Positions 37,603 to 51,800 of a DNA stretch of 64,000 nt are shown here, piece by piece. Source of the stretch: Colletes latitarsis. Lineage: Eukaryota; Arthropoda; Insecta; Hymenoptera; Colletidae. Below the pieces are notes generated by a model that saw nothing but the letters and a program-made list of their open reading frames with translations, was not told the origin of the DNA and ran no database searches. A program made the position numbers and the translations under genes. Each line of letters begins with the position of its first letter. Position 1 is the first letter of the stretch. The stretch spans positions 14,898,001 to 14,962,000 of the forward strand of contig NW_027488366.1 of assembly GCF_051014445.1 (NCBI RefSeq), read 5' to 3'.

Positions 37603-40600
37603 TGAGTCTGATGAGTGAAAATCCCAGGGCTAACCTAGACCTAACATGCGTTATCCTCTATAATATTGATGGAAACCAGGTTTAATTGACTGTTTCAGTG
37701 TGGTCCCACATTACTACGTGATCCAAACCAGAAAAAACCCAGGATCTGTTCAACATGTATGTGAAAAACGCGAAAGTATGAGCCTGATGTGGGCAAATCC
37801 CAGACCTATCCCAGACCTAACTTGCGTTGTCCTCTAAGATATTGATGGAAACCAGGTTTGATTGACTGTTTCAGTGTTGTACTTCATTACTACGTGATGC
37901 AATCCAGAAAAAGCCCAGGATCTAGCCATCAAATATGAGAAATATGCGAAAGAATGAGCCTGATGAGAGCAAATCCCAGACCTAACCTAGACCTAACATG
38001 AATTATTCTCTAAAATATTGATCGAAACCAGGTTTAATTGACTGTTTCAGTGTTGTACTTCATTACTACGTGATGCAATCCAGAAAAAGCCCAGGATCTA
38101 GCCATCAAGTATGAGAAATATGCGAAAGAATGAGCCTGATGAGAGCAAATCCCAGAGCTTACCTAGACATAACATCAATTATTCTCTAAAATATTGATCA
38201 AAACCAGGTTTAATTGACTGTTTCAGCGTGGTACCACATTACTACGTGATCCAAACCAGAAAAAACCCAGGATCCGTTCAACAAGTATGAGAAGAATGCG
38301 AAAGTATGAGCCTGATGAGTGAAAATCCCAGGCCTAACCTAGACCTAACATGCGTTATCTTCAAAAATATTGATCGAAACCTGGTTTAATCGACTGTTTC
38401 AGTGTGGTACCACATTACTATGGGATCCAAACCAGAAAATAACCCAGGATCTGTTCAACGAGTATGTGAAGTGTGCGAAAGTAAGAGTCTGATGAGGGCA
38501 AATCCCAGACCTATCCCAGACCTAACATGCGTTATCCTCTAAAATATTTATCAAGACCAGGTTTAATTGATTGTTTCAGTGTGGTCCCACATTACTACGT
38601 GATCCAAACCAGAAAAAACCCAGGATCCGTTCAACAAGTATGTGAAGAATGCGAAAGTATGAGTCTGATGAGTGAAAATCCCAGACCTAACCTAGACCTA
38701 ACATGCGTTATCCTGTAAAATGTTGATCCAAACCAGGTTGTATGGACTGTTTCAGTGTGGTACCACACTACTACGTGATCCAAACCAGAAAAAACCCAGG
38801 ATCTGTTCAACAAGTATGTGAAAAACGCGAAAGTATGAGCCTGATGTGGGCAAATCCCAGACCTATCCCAGACCTAACTTGCGTTGTCCTCTAAGATATT
38901 GATGGAAACCAGGTTTAATTGACTGTTTCAGTGTTGTACTTCACTACTACGTGATGCAATCCAGAAAAAGCCCAGGATCTAGCCATCAAGTATGAGAAAT
39001 ATGCGAAAGAATGAGCCTGATGAGAGCAAATCCCAGACCTAACCTGGACCTAACATGAATTATTCTCTAATATATTGATCGAAACCAGGTTTAATTGACT
39101 GTTTCAGTGTGGTCCCACATTACTACGTGATCCAAACCAGAAATAGCCGAGGATCCAGCCATGAAGTATGAGAAATATGCGAAAGTATGAGCCTGATGAG
39201 GGCAAATCCTAGACCTAACCCAGACCTAACATGCGTTATCCTCTCAAATATTGATCGCAAACAGGTTTAATGGACTGTTTCAGTGTGGTACCACACTACT
39301 ACGTGATCCAAACCAGAAAAAACCCAGGATCTGTTCAACAAGTATGTGAAAAACGCGAAAGTATGAGTCTGATGAGGTCAAATCCCAGACCTATCCCAGA
39401 CTTAACTTGCGTTATCCTTTAAAATATTGAACGAAACCAGGTTTAATCGACTGTTTCAGCGTGGTACCACATTACTATGTGATACAATCCAGAAACAGCC
39501 CAGGATCTACCCATGAAGTATGAGAAATATGCGAAAGTATGAGCCTGATGAGGGCAAATCCTAGACCAACCCAAACCTAAAATGCGTTATCCTCTAAAAT
39601 ATTTATCAAGACCAGGTTTAATTGAATGTTTCAGTGTGGTTCCACATTACTACGTGAACCAAACCAGAAAAAACCCTCGATCAGGTCAACATGTATGTTA
39701 AAACTGCGAAAGTATGACCCTGATGAGAGCAAATCCCAGGCCTAACCTAGACCTAACATGCGTTGTCCTCTAAAATATTGATGGAAACCAGGTTTAATTG
39801 ACTGCTTCAGTGTTGTACTTCACTGCTACGTGATGCAATCCAGAGAAAGCCCAGGATCTAGCCATCAAGTATGAGAAATATGCGAAAGAATGAGCCTGAT
39901 GAGAGCAAATCCCAGACCTAACCTAGACCTAACATGAATTATTCTCTGAAACATTGATCGAAACCAGGTTTAATTGACCGTCTCAGTGTTGTACTTCATT
40001 ACTACGTGATGCAATCCAGAGAAAGCTCAGGATCTAGCCGTCAAGTATGAGAAATATGCGAAAGAATGAGCCTGACGAGAGCAAATCCCAGACCTAACCT
40101 AGACCTAACATGAATTATTCTCTAAAATATTCATCAAAACCAGGTTTAATTGACTGTTTCAGTGTGGTACCACATTACTACGTGACCCAAACCAGAAAAA
40201 ACCCAGGATCTGCTCAACAAGTATGTGAAAGACGCGAAAGTATGAGCCTGATGAGGGCAAAGCCCAGACCTATCCCAAACTTAACTTGCGTTATCCTTTA
40301 AAATATTGATCAAAACCAGGTTTAATTGACTGTTTCAGTGTGGTACCACATTGCTACGTGATCCAATCCAGAAATAGCCCAGGATCCAGCCATGAAGTAT
40401 GAGAAATATGCGAAAGTATGAGCCTGATGAGGGCAAATCCTAGACCTAACCCAGCCCTAACATGCGTTATCCTCTAAAATATTTATCAAGATCAGGTTTA
40501 ATTGATTGTTTCAGTGTGGTACCACATTACTACGTGATTCACACCAGAAAAAACCCAAGATCCGTTCAACAAGTATGTGAAGAATGCGAAAGTATGAGTC

Positions 40601-43580
40601 TGATGAGTGAAAATCCCAGGCCTAACCTAGACCTAACATGAGTTATCCTCAATAATATTGATCTAAACCAGGTTTAATTGAGTGTTTCAGTGTTGTACTG
40701 CATTACTATGTGATGCAATCCAGAAAAAGCCCAGGAACTAGCCATCTAGTATGAGAAATATGCGAAAGAATGAGCCTGATGAGAGCAAATCCCAGACCTA
40801 ACCTAGACCTAACATGAATTATTCTCTAAAATATTCATCAAAACCAGGTTTAATTGACTGTTTCAGTGTAGTACCACATTACTACGTGATCCAAACCAGA
40901 AGAAACCCAGGATCTGCTCAACAAGTATGTGAAAGACGCGAAAGTATGAGCCTGATGAGGGCAAAGCCCAGACCTATCCCAGACCAAACTTGCGTTATCC
41001 TCTAAAATATTGGTCGAAACCAGGTTTAATCGACTGTTTCAGTGTGGTACCACATTGCTACGTGATCCAAACCAGAAAAAACCCAGGATCAGTTGAACAA
41101 GTATGTGAAAAACGCGAAAGTATGAGCCTGATGAGGGCGAATCCCAGACCTATCCCAGACCAAACTTGCGTTATCCCCTAAAATATTGATCGAAACCAGT
41201 TTTAATTGACTGTTTCAGCGTGGTACCACATTACTACGTGATCCAAACCAGTAAAAACCCAGGATCCGTTCAACAAGTATGTGAAGAATGCGAAAGTATG
41301 AGTCTGATGAGTGAAAAACCCCGGTCTAACCTAGACCTAACATGCGTTATCCTCAAAAATATTGATCGAAAACTGGTTTAATCGACTGTTTCAGTGTGGT
41401 ACCACATTACTATGTGATCCAAACCAGAAAATAACCCAGGATCTGTTCAACGAGTATGTGAAGTGTGCGAAAGTATGAGTCTGATGAGTGAAAATCCCAG
41501 ACCTAACCTAGACCTAACATGCGTTATCCTCTAAAATATTTATCATGACCAGGTTTAATTGATTGTTTCAGTGTGGTCCCACATTACTACGTGATCCAAA
41601 CCAGAAAAACCCAGGATCTGTTCAACAAGTATGTGAAAAACGCGAAAGTATGAGCCTGATGAGAGCAAATCCCAGACCTATCCCAGACCTAACTTGCGTT
41701 GTCCTCTAAGATATTGATGGAAACCAGGTTTAGTTGACTGTTTCAGTGTTGTACTTCATTACTTCGTGATGCAATCCAGAAAAAGCCCAGGATCTAGCCC
41801 TCAAGTGTGAGAGATATGCGAAAGAATGAGCCTGATGAGAGCAAATCCCAGACCTAACCTAGACCTAACATGAATTATTCTCTAAAATATTTATCATGAC
41901 CAGGTTTAATTGATTGTTTCAGTGTGGTCCCACATTACTACGTGATCCAAACCAGAAAAAACCCAGGATCTGTTCAACAAGTATGTGAAAAACGCGAAAG
42001 TATGAGCCTGATGAGGGCAAATCACAGACCTATCCCAGACCAAACTTGCGTTATCCTCTAAAATATTGATCGAAACCAGGTTTAATTGACTGTTTCAGTG
42101 TGGTCCCACATTACTACGTGATCCAAACCAGAAAAAACCCAGGATCAGTTCAACAAGTATGTGAAAAACGCGAAAGTATGAGCCTGATGAGGGCGAATCC
42201 CAGACCTATCCCAGACCTAGCTTGCGTTATCCTCTAAAATATTGATCGAAACCAGTTTTAATTGGTTGTTTCAGTGTGATCCCACATTACTACGTGATCC
42301 AAACCAGAAAAAACCCAGGATCCGTTCAGAAAGTATGTGAAGAATGCGAAAGTATGAGTCTGATGAGTGAAAATCCCAGACCTAACCTAGACCTAACATG
42401 CGTTATCCTCTAAAATATTTATCATGACCAGGTTTAATTGATTGTTTCAGTGTGGTCCCACATTACTACGTGATCCAAACCAGAAAAAACCCAGGATCTG
42501 TTCAACAAGTATGTGAAAAACGCGAAAGTATGAGCCTGATGAGAGCAAATCCCAGACCTCTCCCAGCCCTAACTTGCGTTGTCTTCTAAGATATTGATGG
42601 AAACCAGGTTTAATTGACTGTTTCAGTGTTGTACTTCATTACTACGTGATGCAATCCAGAGAAAGCCCAGGATCTAGCCATCAAGTATGAGAAATATGCG
42701 AAAGAATGAGCCTGATGAGAGCAAATCCCAGACCTAACCTAGACCTAACATGAAATATTCTCCAAAACATTGATCGAAACCAGGTGTAATTGACTGCTTC
42801 AGTGTGGTCCCACATTACTACGTGATCCAAACCAGAAAAAACCCAGGATCCGTTCAACAAGTATGTGAAGAATGCGAAAGTATGAGTCTGATGAGTGAAA
42901 ATCCCAGACCTAACCTAGACCTAACATGCGTTATCCTCTAAAATATTGATCCAAACCAGGTTTAGTGGACTGTTTCAGTGTGGTACCACTCTACTACGTG
43001 CCCCAAACCGGAAAAAACCCAGGATCTGTTCAACAAGTGTGTGAAAAACGCGAAAGTGTGAGCCTGTTGAGGGCAAATCCCAGACCTATCCCTGACCTAA
43101 CTTGCGTTGTCCTCTATGATATTGATGGAAACCAGGTTTAATTGACTGTTTCAGTGTTGTACTTCATTACTACGTGATGCAATCCAGAAAAAGCCCAGGA
43201 TCTAGCCATGAAGTATGAGAAATATGCGAAAGTATGAGCCTGATGAGGGCAAATCCTAGACCTAAGCCAGACCTGACATGCGTTGTCCTCTAAAATATTT
43301 ATCAAAACCAGGTTTAATTGATTGTATCAGCGTGGTCCCACATTACTACGTGATGCAATCCAGAAAAAGCCCAGGATCTAGCCATCAAGTATGAGAAATA
43401 TGCGAAAGAATGAGCCTGATGAGGGCGAATCCCAGACCTATCCCAGACCTAACTTGCGTTATCCTCTAGAATATTGATCCAAACCAGGTTTAGTGGACTG
43501 TTTCAGTGTGGTACCACATTACTATGTGATCCAAACCAGAAAATAACCCAGGATCTGTCCAACGAGTATGTGAAGTGTGC
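37600..43580 (-). repeat. Irregular part of the inverted satellite arm
   Basis: About 34 monomers of mixed types without one dominant higher-order period. A short duplication with a 704-bp (4-monomer) offset is visible, with about 40,060-40,290 matching about 40,764-40,994 (shared TCTGCTCAACAAG, AAGACGCG and GGGCAAAGCCC). No gene is seen. Confidence 0.75.
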
Positions 43581-46500
43581 GAAAGTATGAGTCTGATGAG
43601 GGCAAATCCCAGACCTATCCCAGACCTAACATGCGTTATCCTCTAAAATATTTATCAAGACCAGGTTTAATTGACTGTTTCAGTGTTGTACTTCATTACT
43701 ACGTGATGCAATCCAGAAACAGCCCAGGATCTAGCCATGAAGTATGAGAAATATGCGAAAGTATGAGCCTGATGAGGACAAATCCTAGACCTAAGCCTGA
43801 CCTAACATGCGTTGTTCTCTAAAATATTTATCAAAACCAGGTTTAATTGATTGTATCAGTGTGGTACCACACTACTACGTGACCCAAACCGGAAAAAACC
43901 CAGGATCTAGCCATCAAGTATGAGAAATATGCGAATGTATGAGCCTGATGAGGGCGAATCCCAGACCTATCCCAGACCTAACTTGCGTTATCCTCTAAAA
44001 TATTGATCCAAACCAGGTTTAGTGGACTGTTTCAGTGTGGTACCACACTACTACGTGACCCAAACCGGAAAAAACCCAGGATCTGTTCAACAAGTATGTG
44101 AAAAACGCGAAAGTATGAGCCTGATGAGGGCAAATCCCAGACCTATCCAAGACCTAACTTGCGTTGTCCTCTAAGATATTGATGGAAACCAGGTTTAATC
44201 GACTGTTTCAGTGTTGTACTTCATTACTACGTGATGCAATCCAGAAAAAGCCCAGGATATAGCCATCAAGTATGAGAAATATGCGAAAGAATGAGCCTGA
44301 TGAGAGCAAATCCCAGACCTAACCTAGACCTAACATGAATTATTCTCTAAAATATTGATGGAAACCAGGTTTAATTGACTGTTTCAGTGTTGCACTTCGT
44401 TACTACGTGATCCAAACCAGTAAAAACCCAGGATCCGTTCAACAACTATGTGAAGAATGCGAAAGTATGAGTGTGATGAGTGAAATACCCCGGCCTAACC
44501 TAGACCTAACATGCGTTATCCTCAAAACTATTGATCGAAATCTGGTTTAATCGTCCGTTTCAGTGTGGTACCACATTACTATGTGATCCAAACCAGAAAA
44601 TAACCCAGGATCTCTTCAACGAGTATGTGAAGTGTGCGAAAGTATGAGTCTGATGAGGGCAAATCCCAGAACTATCCCAGAGCTAACATGCGTTATCCTC
44701 TAAAATATTTATCAAGACCAGGTTTAATTGAATGTTTCTGTGTGGTACCACATTACTACGTGAACCAAACCAGAAAAAACCCTGTATCTGTTCAACAAGT
44801 ATGTGAAGAATGCTAAAGTATGAGTGAAAATCCCAGGGCTAACCTAGACCTAACATACGTTATCCTAAAAAATATTGTTCGAAACCAGGTTTAATCGACT
44901 GTTTCAGTGTGGTACCACACTACTACGTGACCCAAACCGGAAAAAACCCAGCATCTAGCCATCAAGTATGAGAAATATGCGAAAGTATGAGCCTGATGAG
45001 GGCGAATCCCAGACCTATCCCAGACCTAACTTGCGTTATCCACTAAAATACTGATCGAAATCAGGTTTAATTGATTGTTTCAGCGTGGTACCACATTACT
45101 ACGTGATACAATCCAGAAACAGCCCAGGGTCTAGCCATGAAGTATGAGAAATATGCGAAAGTATGAGCCTGATGAGGGCAAATCCAAGACCTAACCCAAA
45201 CCTACCATGCGTTATCCTCTAAAATATTTATAAGACCAGGTTTAATTGAATGTTTCAGTGTGGTACCACATTACTACGTGAACCAAACCAGAAAAAACCC
45301 TGTATCTGTTCAACAAGTATGTGAAGAATGCTAAAGTATGAGTCTGATGAGTGAAAATCCCAGGGCTAACCTAGACCTAACATGCGTTATCCTCTAAAAT
45401 ATTGATCCAAGCCAGGTTTAATGGACTGTTTCAGTTTGGTACCACTTTACTGCGTGATCCAAAGCAGAAAAAACCCTCGACAAGGTCAACATATATGTTA
45501 TAACTGCGAAAGTATGACCCTGATGTGGGCAAATCCCAGGCCTAACCTAGACCTAACATGCGTTGTCCTCTAAAATATTGATGGAAACCAGGTTTAATTG
45601 ACTGTTTCAGTGTTGCACTTCATTACTACGTCATCCAAACTAGTAAAAACCCAGGATCCGTTCAACAGGTATGTGAAGCATGCGAAGGTATGAGTCTGAT
45701 GAGTGAAAATCCCAGACCTAACCTAGACCTAACATGCGTTATCCTCAAAAATATTCATCGAAACCTGGTTTAATCGAATGTTTCAGTGTGGTACCACATT
45801 ATTATGTGATCCAAACCAGAAAATAACCCAGGATCTGTTCAACGAGTATGTGAAGTGTGCGAAAGTATGAGTCCGATGGGGGCAAATCCCAGACCCATCC
45901 CAGACCTAACATGCGTTATCCTCTAAAATATTTATCAAGACCATGTTTAATTGATTGTTTCAGTGTGGTTCCACATTACTACGTGATCCAAACCAGAAAA
46001 AAACCCAGGATCCGTTCAACAAGTATGTGAAGAATGCGAAAGTATGAGTCTGATGAGTGAAAATCCCAGACCTAACCTAGACCTAACATACGTTATCTTC
46101 TAAAATATTGATCCAAATCAGGTTTGATGGACTGTTTCCGTGTGGTGCCACACTACTACGTGATTCAAACCAGAAAAAACCCAGGATCTGTTCAACAAGT
46201 ATGTGAAAAAGGCGAAAGTATGAGCCTGATGAGGGCAAATCCCAGACCTATCCCAGACCTAACTTGCGATGTCCTCTAAGATATTGATGGAAACCAGGTT
46301 TAATTGACTGTTTCATTGTTGCACTTCATTACTACGTGAAGCAATCCAGAAATAGCCCAGGATCTAGCCATCAAGTATGAGAAATATGCGAAAGAATGAG
46401 CCTGATGAGAGCAAATCCCAGACCTAACCTAGAACTAACATGAATTATTCTCTAAAATATTGGTCGAAACCAGGTTTAATTGACTGTTTCAGTGTGGTCC

Positions 46501-48852
46501 CACATTACTACGTGATCCAAACCAGAAAAAACCCAGGATCCGTTCAACAAGTATGTGAAGAATACGAAAGCATGTGTCTGATGAGTGAAAATCCCAGGCC
46601 TAACCTAGACCTAACATGCGTTATCCTCAAAAATATTGATCGAAACCAGGTTTGATGGACTGTTTCCGTGTGGTACCACATTACTACGTGACCCAAACCG
46701 GAAAAAACCCAGGATCTGTTCAACAAGTATGTGAAAAACGCGAAAGTATGGGCCTGATGAGGGCAAATCCCAGACCTATCCCAGACCTAACTTGCGTTAT
46801 CCTCTAAAATATTGATCGAAACCAGGTTTAATTGACTGTTTCAGTGTGGTCCCACATTACTACGTGATCCAAACCAGAAAAAACCCAGGATCCGTTCAAC
46901 AAGTATGTGAAGAACGCGAAAGTATGAGTCTGATGAGTGAAAATCCCAGGCCTAACCTAGACCTAACATGCGTTATCCTCAAAATTATTGATCGAGACCT
47001 GGTTTAATCGACTGTTTCAGTGTGCTACCACATTACTACGTGACCCAAACCAGAAAAAACCCAGGATCTGTTCAACAAGTATGTGAAAAACGCGAAAGTA
47101 TGAGCCTGATGAGGGCAAATCCCAGACCTATCCCAGACCAAACTTGCGTTATCCTCTAAAATATTGATCGAAACCAGGTTTAATCGACTGTCTCAGTGTG
47201 GCACCACATTGCTACGTGATCCAAACCAGAAAAAACCCAGGATCCGTTCAACAAGTATGTGAAGAATACGAAAGCATGTGTCTGATGAGTGAAAATCCCA
47301 GGCCTAACCTAGACCTAACATGCGTTATCCTCAAAAATATTGATCGAAACCTGGTTTAATCGACTGTTTCAGTGTGGTACCACATTACTACATGACCCAA
47401 ACCAGAAAAAACCCAGGATCTGTTCAACAAGTATGTGAAAAACGCGAAAGTATGAGCCTGGTGAGGGCAAATCCCAGACCTATCCCAGACCTAACTTGCG
47501 TTATCCTTTAAAATATTGATCGAAACCAGTTTTAATTGACTATTTCAGCGTGGTACCACATTACTACGTGTCCAATCCAGAAATAGCCCAGGATCTAGCC
47601 ATGAAGTATGAGAAACATGCGAAAGTATGAGCCTGACGAGGGCAAAGCCTAGACCTAACCCAGACCTAACATGCGTTATCCTCTAAAATATTTATCATGA
47701 CCAGGTTTAATTGACTGTTTCGTTGTGGTCCCACATTACTACGTGATCCAAACCAGAAAAAACCCAGGATCAGTTCAACAAGTACGTGAAAAACGCGAAA
47801 GTATGAGCCTGATGAGGGCAAATCCCAGACCTATCCCAGACCTAACTTGCGTTATCCTCTAAAATATTGACCGAAACCAGGTTTAATTGACTGTTTCAGT
47901 GTGGTACCGCATTACTACGTGATACAATCCAGAAACAGCCCAGGATCTAGCCATGAAGTATGAGAAATATGCGAAAGTATGAGCCTGATGAGGGAAAATC
48001 CTAGACCTAACCCAAACCTAACATGCGTTATCCTCTAAAATATTGATCCAAACCAGGTTTAATGGACTGCTTCAGTGTGGTACCACTTTACTACGTGATG
48101 CAAACGAGAAAAAACCCAGGATCAGTTTAACAAGTACGTGAAAAACGCGAAAGTATGACCCTGATGAGGGCAAATCCCAGGCCTATCCCTGACCAAACTT
48201 GCGTTATCCTCTAAAATATTGATCGAAACGAGGTTTAATTGACTGTTTCAGCGTGGTACCGCATTACTACGTGATACAATCCAGAAACAGCCCAGGATCT
48301 AGCCATGAAGTATGAGAAATATGCGAAAGTATGAGCCTGATGAGGGCAAATCCTAGACCTAACCCAAACCTAACATGCGTTATCCTCTAAAATATTGATC
48401 CAAACCAGGTTTAATGGACTGCTTCAGTGTGGTACCACTTTACTACGTGATGCAAAGCAGAAAAAACCCTCGATCAGGTCAACATGTATGTTAAAACTGC
48501 GAAAGCATGACCCTGATGAGGGCAAATCCCAGGCCTATCCCAGACCTAACATGCGTTGTGCTCTAAAATATTGACGGAAACCAGGTTTAATTGAATGTTT
48601 CAGTGTGGTACCACATTACTACGTGAACCAAACCAGAAAAAACACAGGAGCCGTTCAACAAGTATATGAAGAATGCGAAAGTATGAGTCTGATGAGTGAA
48701 AATCCACGGCCTAACCTAGACCTAACATGCGTTATCCCCAAAAATATTGATCGAAACCAGGTTTCGTTGAATGTTTCAGTGTTGTACCAGATTACTACGT
48801 GATCCAAACCAGTAATAACCCAGGATTCGTTCAACAAGTATGTGAAGAACGC
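43581..48852 (-). repeat. Higher-order repeat copy A (about 5.27 kb, 30 monomers)
   Basis: First copy of a long unit, phased here on GCGAAAGTATGAGTCTG at 43581. It matches copy B at an offset of 5,272 bp through the first part and 4,920 bp after a 352-bp segment at about 46.55-46.90 kb that B lacks. It shares private variants with copy C (CTCAAAACTATTG near 44521, CCCAGCATCTAG near 44948, GGATATAGCC near 44256). It also has a 9-bp deletion scar near 44817 that all four copies share. Confidence 0.88.
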
Positions 48853-51800
48853 GAAAGTATGAGTCTGATGAGGGCAAATCCCAGACCTATCCCAGACCTA
48901 ACATGCGTTATCCTCTAAAATATTTATCAAGACCAGGTTTAATTGACTGTTTCAGTGTTGTACTTCATTACTACGTGATGCAATCCAGAAACAGCCCAGG
49001 ATCTAGCCATGAAGTATGAGAAATATGCGAAAGTATGAGCCTGATGAGGACAAATCCTAGACCTAAGCCTGACCTAACATGCGTTGTTCTCTAAAATATT
49101 TATCAAAACCAGGTTTAATTGATTGTATCAGTGTGGTACCACACTACTACGTGACCCAAACCGGAAAAAACCCAGGATCTAGCCATCAAGTATGAGAAAT
49201 ATGCGAATGTATGAGCCTGATGAGGGCGAATCCCAGACCTATCCCAGACCTAACTTGCGTTATCCTCTAAAATATTGATCCAAACCAGGTTTAGTGGACT
49301 GTTTCAGTGTGGTACCACACTACTACGTGACCCAAACCGGAAAAAACCCAGGATCTGTTCAACAAGTATGTGAAAAACGCGAAAGTATGAGCCTGATGAG
49401 GGCAAATCCCAGACCTATCCAAGACCTAACTTGCGTTGTCCTCTAAGATATTGATGGAAACCAGGTTTAATCGACTGTTTCAGTGTTGTACTTCATTACT
49501 ACGTGATGCAATCCAGAAAAAGCCCAGGATCTAGCCATCAAGTATGAGAAATATGCGAAAGAATGAGCCTGATGAGAGCAAATCCCAGACCTAACCTAGA
49601 CCTAACATGAATTATTCTCTAAAATATTGATGGAAACCAGGTTTAATTGACTGTTTCAGTGTTGCACTTCGTTACTACGTGATCCAAACCAGTAAAAACC
49701 CAGGATCCGTTCAACAACTATGTGAAGAATGCGAAAGTATGAGTGTGATGAGTGAAATACCCCGGCCTAACCTAGACCTAACATGCGTTATCCTCAAAAA
49801 TATTGATCGAAATCTGGTTTAATCGTCCGTTTCAGTGTGGTACCACATTACTATGTGATCCAAACCAGAAAATAACCCAGGATCTCTTCAACGAGTATGT
49901 GAAGTGTGCGAAAGTATGAGTCTGATGAGGGCAAATCCCAGAACTATCCCAGAGCTAACATGCGTTATCCTCTAAAATATTTATCAAGACCAGGTTTAAT
50001 TGAATGTTTCTGTGTGGTACCACATTACTACGTGAACCAAACCAGAAAAAACCCTGTATCTGTTCAACAAGTATGTGAAGAATGCTAAAGTATGAGTGAA
50101 AATCCCAGGGCTAACCTAGACCTAACATACGTTATCCTAAAAAATATTGTTCGAAACCAGGTTTAATCGACTGTTTCAGTGTGGTACCACACTACTACGT
50201 GACCCAAACCGGAAAAAACCCAGGATCTAGCCATCAAGTATGAGAAATATGCGAAAGTATGAGCCTGATGAGGGCGAATCCCAGACCTATCCCAGACCTA
50301 ACTTGCGTTATCCACTAAAATACTGATCGAAATCAGGTTTAATTGATTGTTTCAGCGTGGTACCACATTACTACGTGATACAATCCAGAAACAGCCCAGG
50401 GTCTAGCCATGAAGTATGAGAAATATGCGAAAGTATGAGCCTGATGAGGGCAAATCCAAGACCTAACCCAAACCTACCATGCGTTATCCTCTAAAATATT
50501 TATAAGACCAGGTTTAATTGAATGTTTCAGTGTGGTACCACATTACTACGTGAACCAAACCAGAAAAAACCCTGTATCTGTTCAACAAGTATGTGAAGAA
50601 TGCTAAAGTATGAGTCTGATGAGTGAAAATCCCAGGGCTAACCTAGACCTAACATGCGTTATCCTCTAAAATATTGATCCAAGCCAGGTTTAATGCACTG
50701 TTTCAGTTTGGTACCACTTTACTGCGTGATCCAAAGCAGAAAAAACCCTCGACAAGGTCAACATATATGTTATAACTGCGAAAGTATGACCCTGATGTGG
50801 GCAAATCCCAGGCCTAACCTAGACCTAACATGCGTTGTCCTCTAAAATATTGATGGAAACCAGGTTTAATTGACTGTTTCAGTGTTGCACTTCATTACTA
50901 CGTCATCCAAACTAGTAAAAACCCAGGATCCGTTCAACAGGTATGTGAAGCATGCGAAGGTATGAGTCTGATGAGTGAAAATCCCAGACCTAACCTAGAC
51001 CTAACATGCGTTATCCTCAAAAATATTCATCGAAACCTGGTTTAATCGAATGTTTCAGTGTGGTACCACATTATTATGTGATCCAAACCAGAAAATAACC
51101 CAGGATCTGTTCAACGAGTATGTGAAGTGTGCGAAAGTATGAGTCCGATGGGGGCAAATCCCAGACCCATCCCAGACCTAACATGCGTTATCCTCTAAAA
51201 TATTTATCAAGACCATGTTTAATTGATTGTTTCAGTGTGGTTCCACATTACTACGTGATCCAAACCAGAAAAAAACCCAGGATCCGTTCAACAAGTATGT
51301 GAAGAATGCGAAAGTATGAGTCTGATGAGTGAAAATCCCAGACCTAACCTAGACCTAACATACGTTATCTTCTAAAATATTGATCCAAATCAGGTTTGAT
51401 GGACTGTTTCCGTGTGGTGCCACACTACTACGTGATTCAAACCAGAAAAAACCCAGGATCTGTTCAACAAGTATGTGAAAAAGGCGAAAGTATGAGCCTG
51501 ATGAGGGCAAATCCCAGACCTATCCCAGACCTAACTTGCGATGTCCTCTAAGATATTGATGGAAACCAGGTTTAATTGACTGTTTCATTGTTGCACTTCA
51601 TTACTACGTGAAGCAATCCAGAAATAGCCCAGGATCTAGCCATCAAGTATGAGAAATATGCGAAAGAATGAGCCTGATGAGAGCAAATCCCAGACCTAAC
51701 CTAGAACTAACATGAATTATTCTCTAAAATATTGGTCGAAACCAGGTTTAATTGACTGTTTCAGTGTGGTCCCACATTACTACGTGATCCAAACCAGAAA

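Noticed and set aside
37190..37618. 142-codon open frame through the 3' UTR and poly(A)
   Set aside because: It overlaps the hairpin chain, reads into the poly(A) as poly-lysine and then satellite, and has no domain. It is a by-product of high GC.
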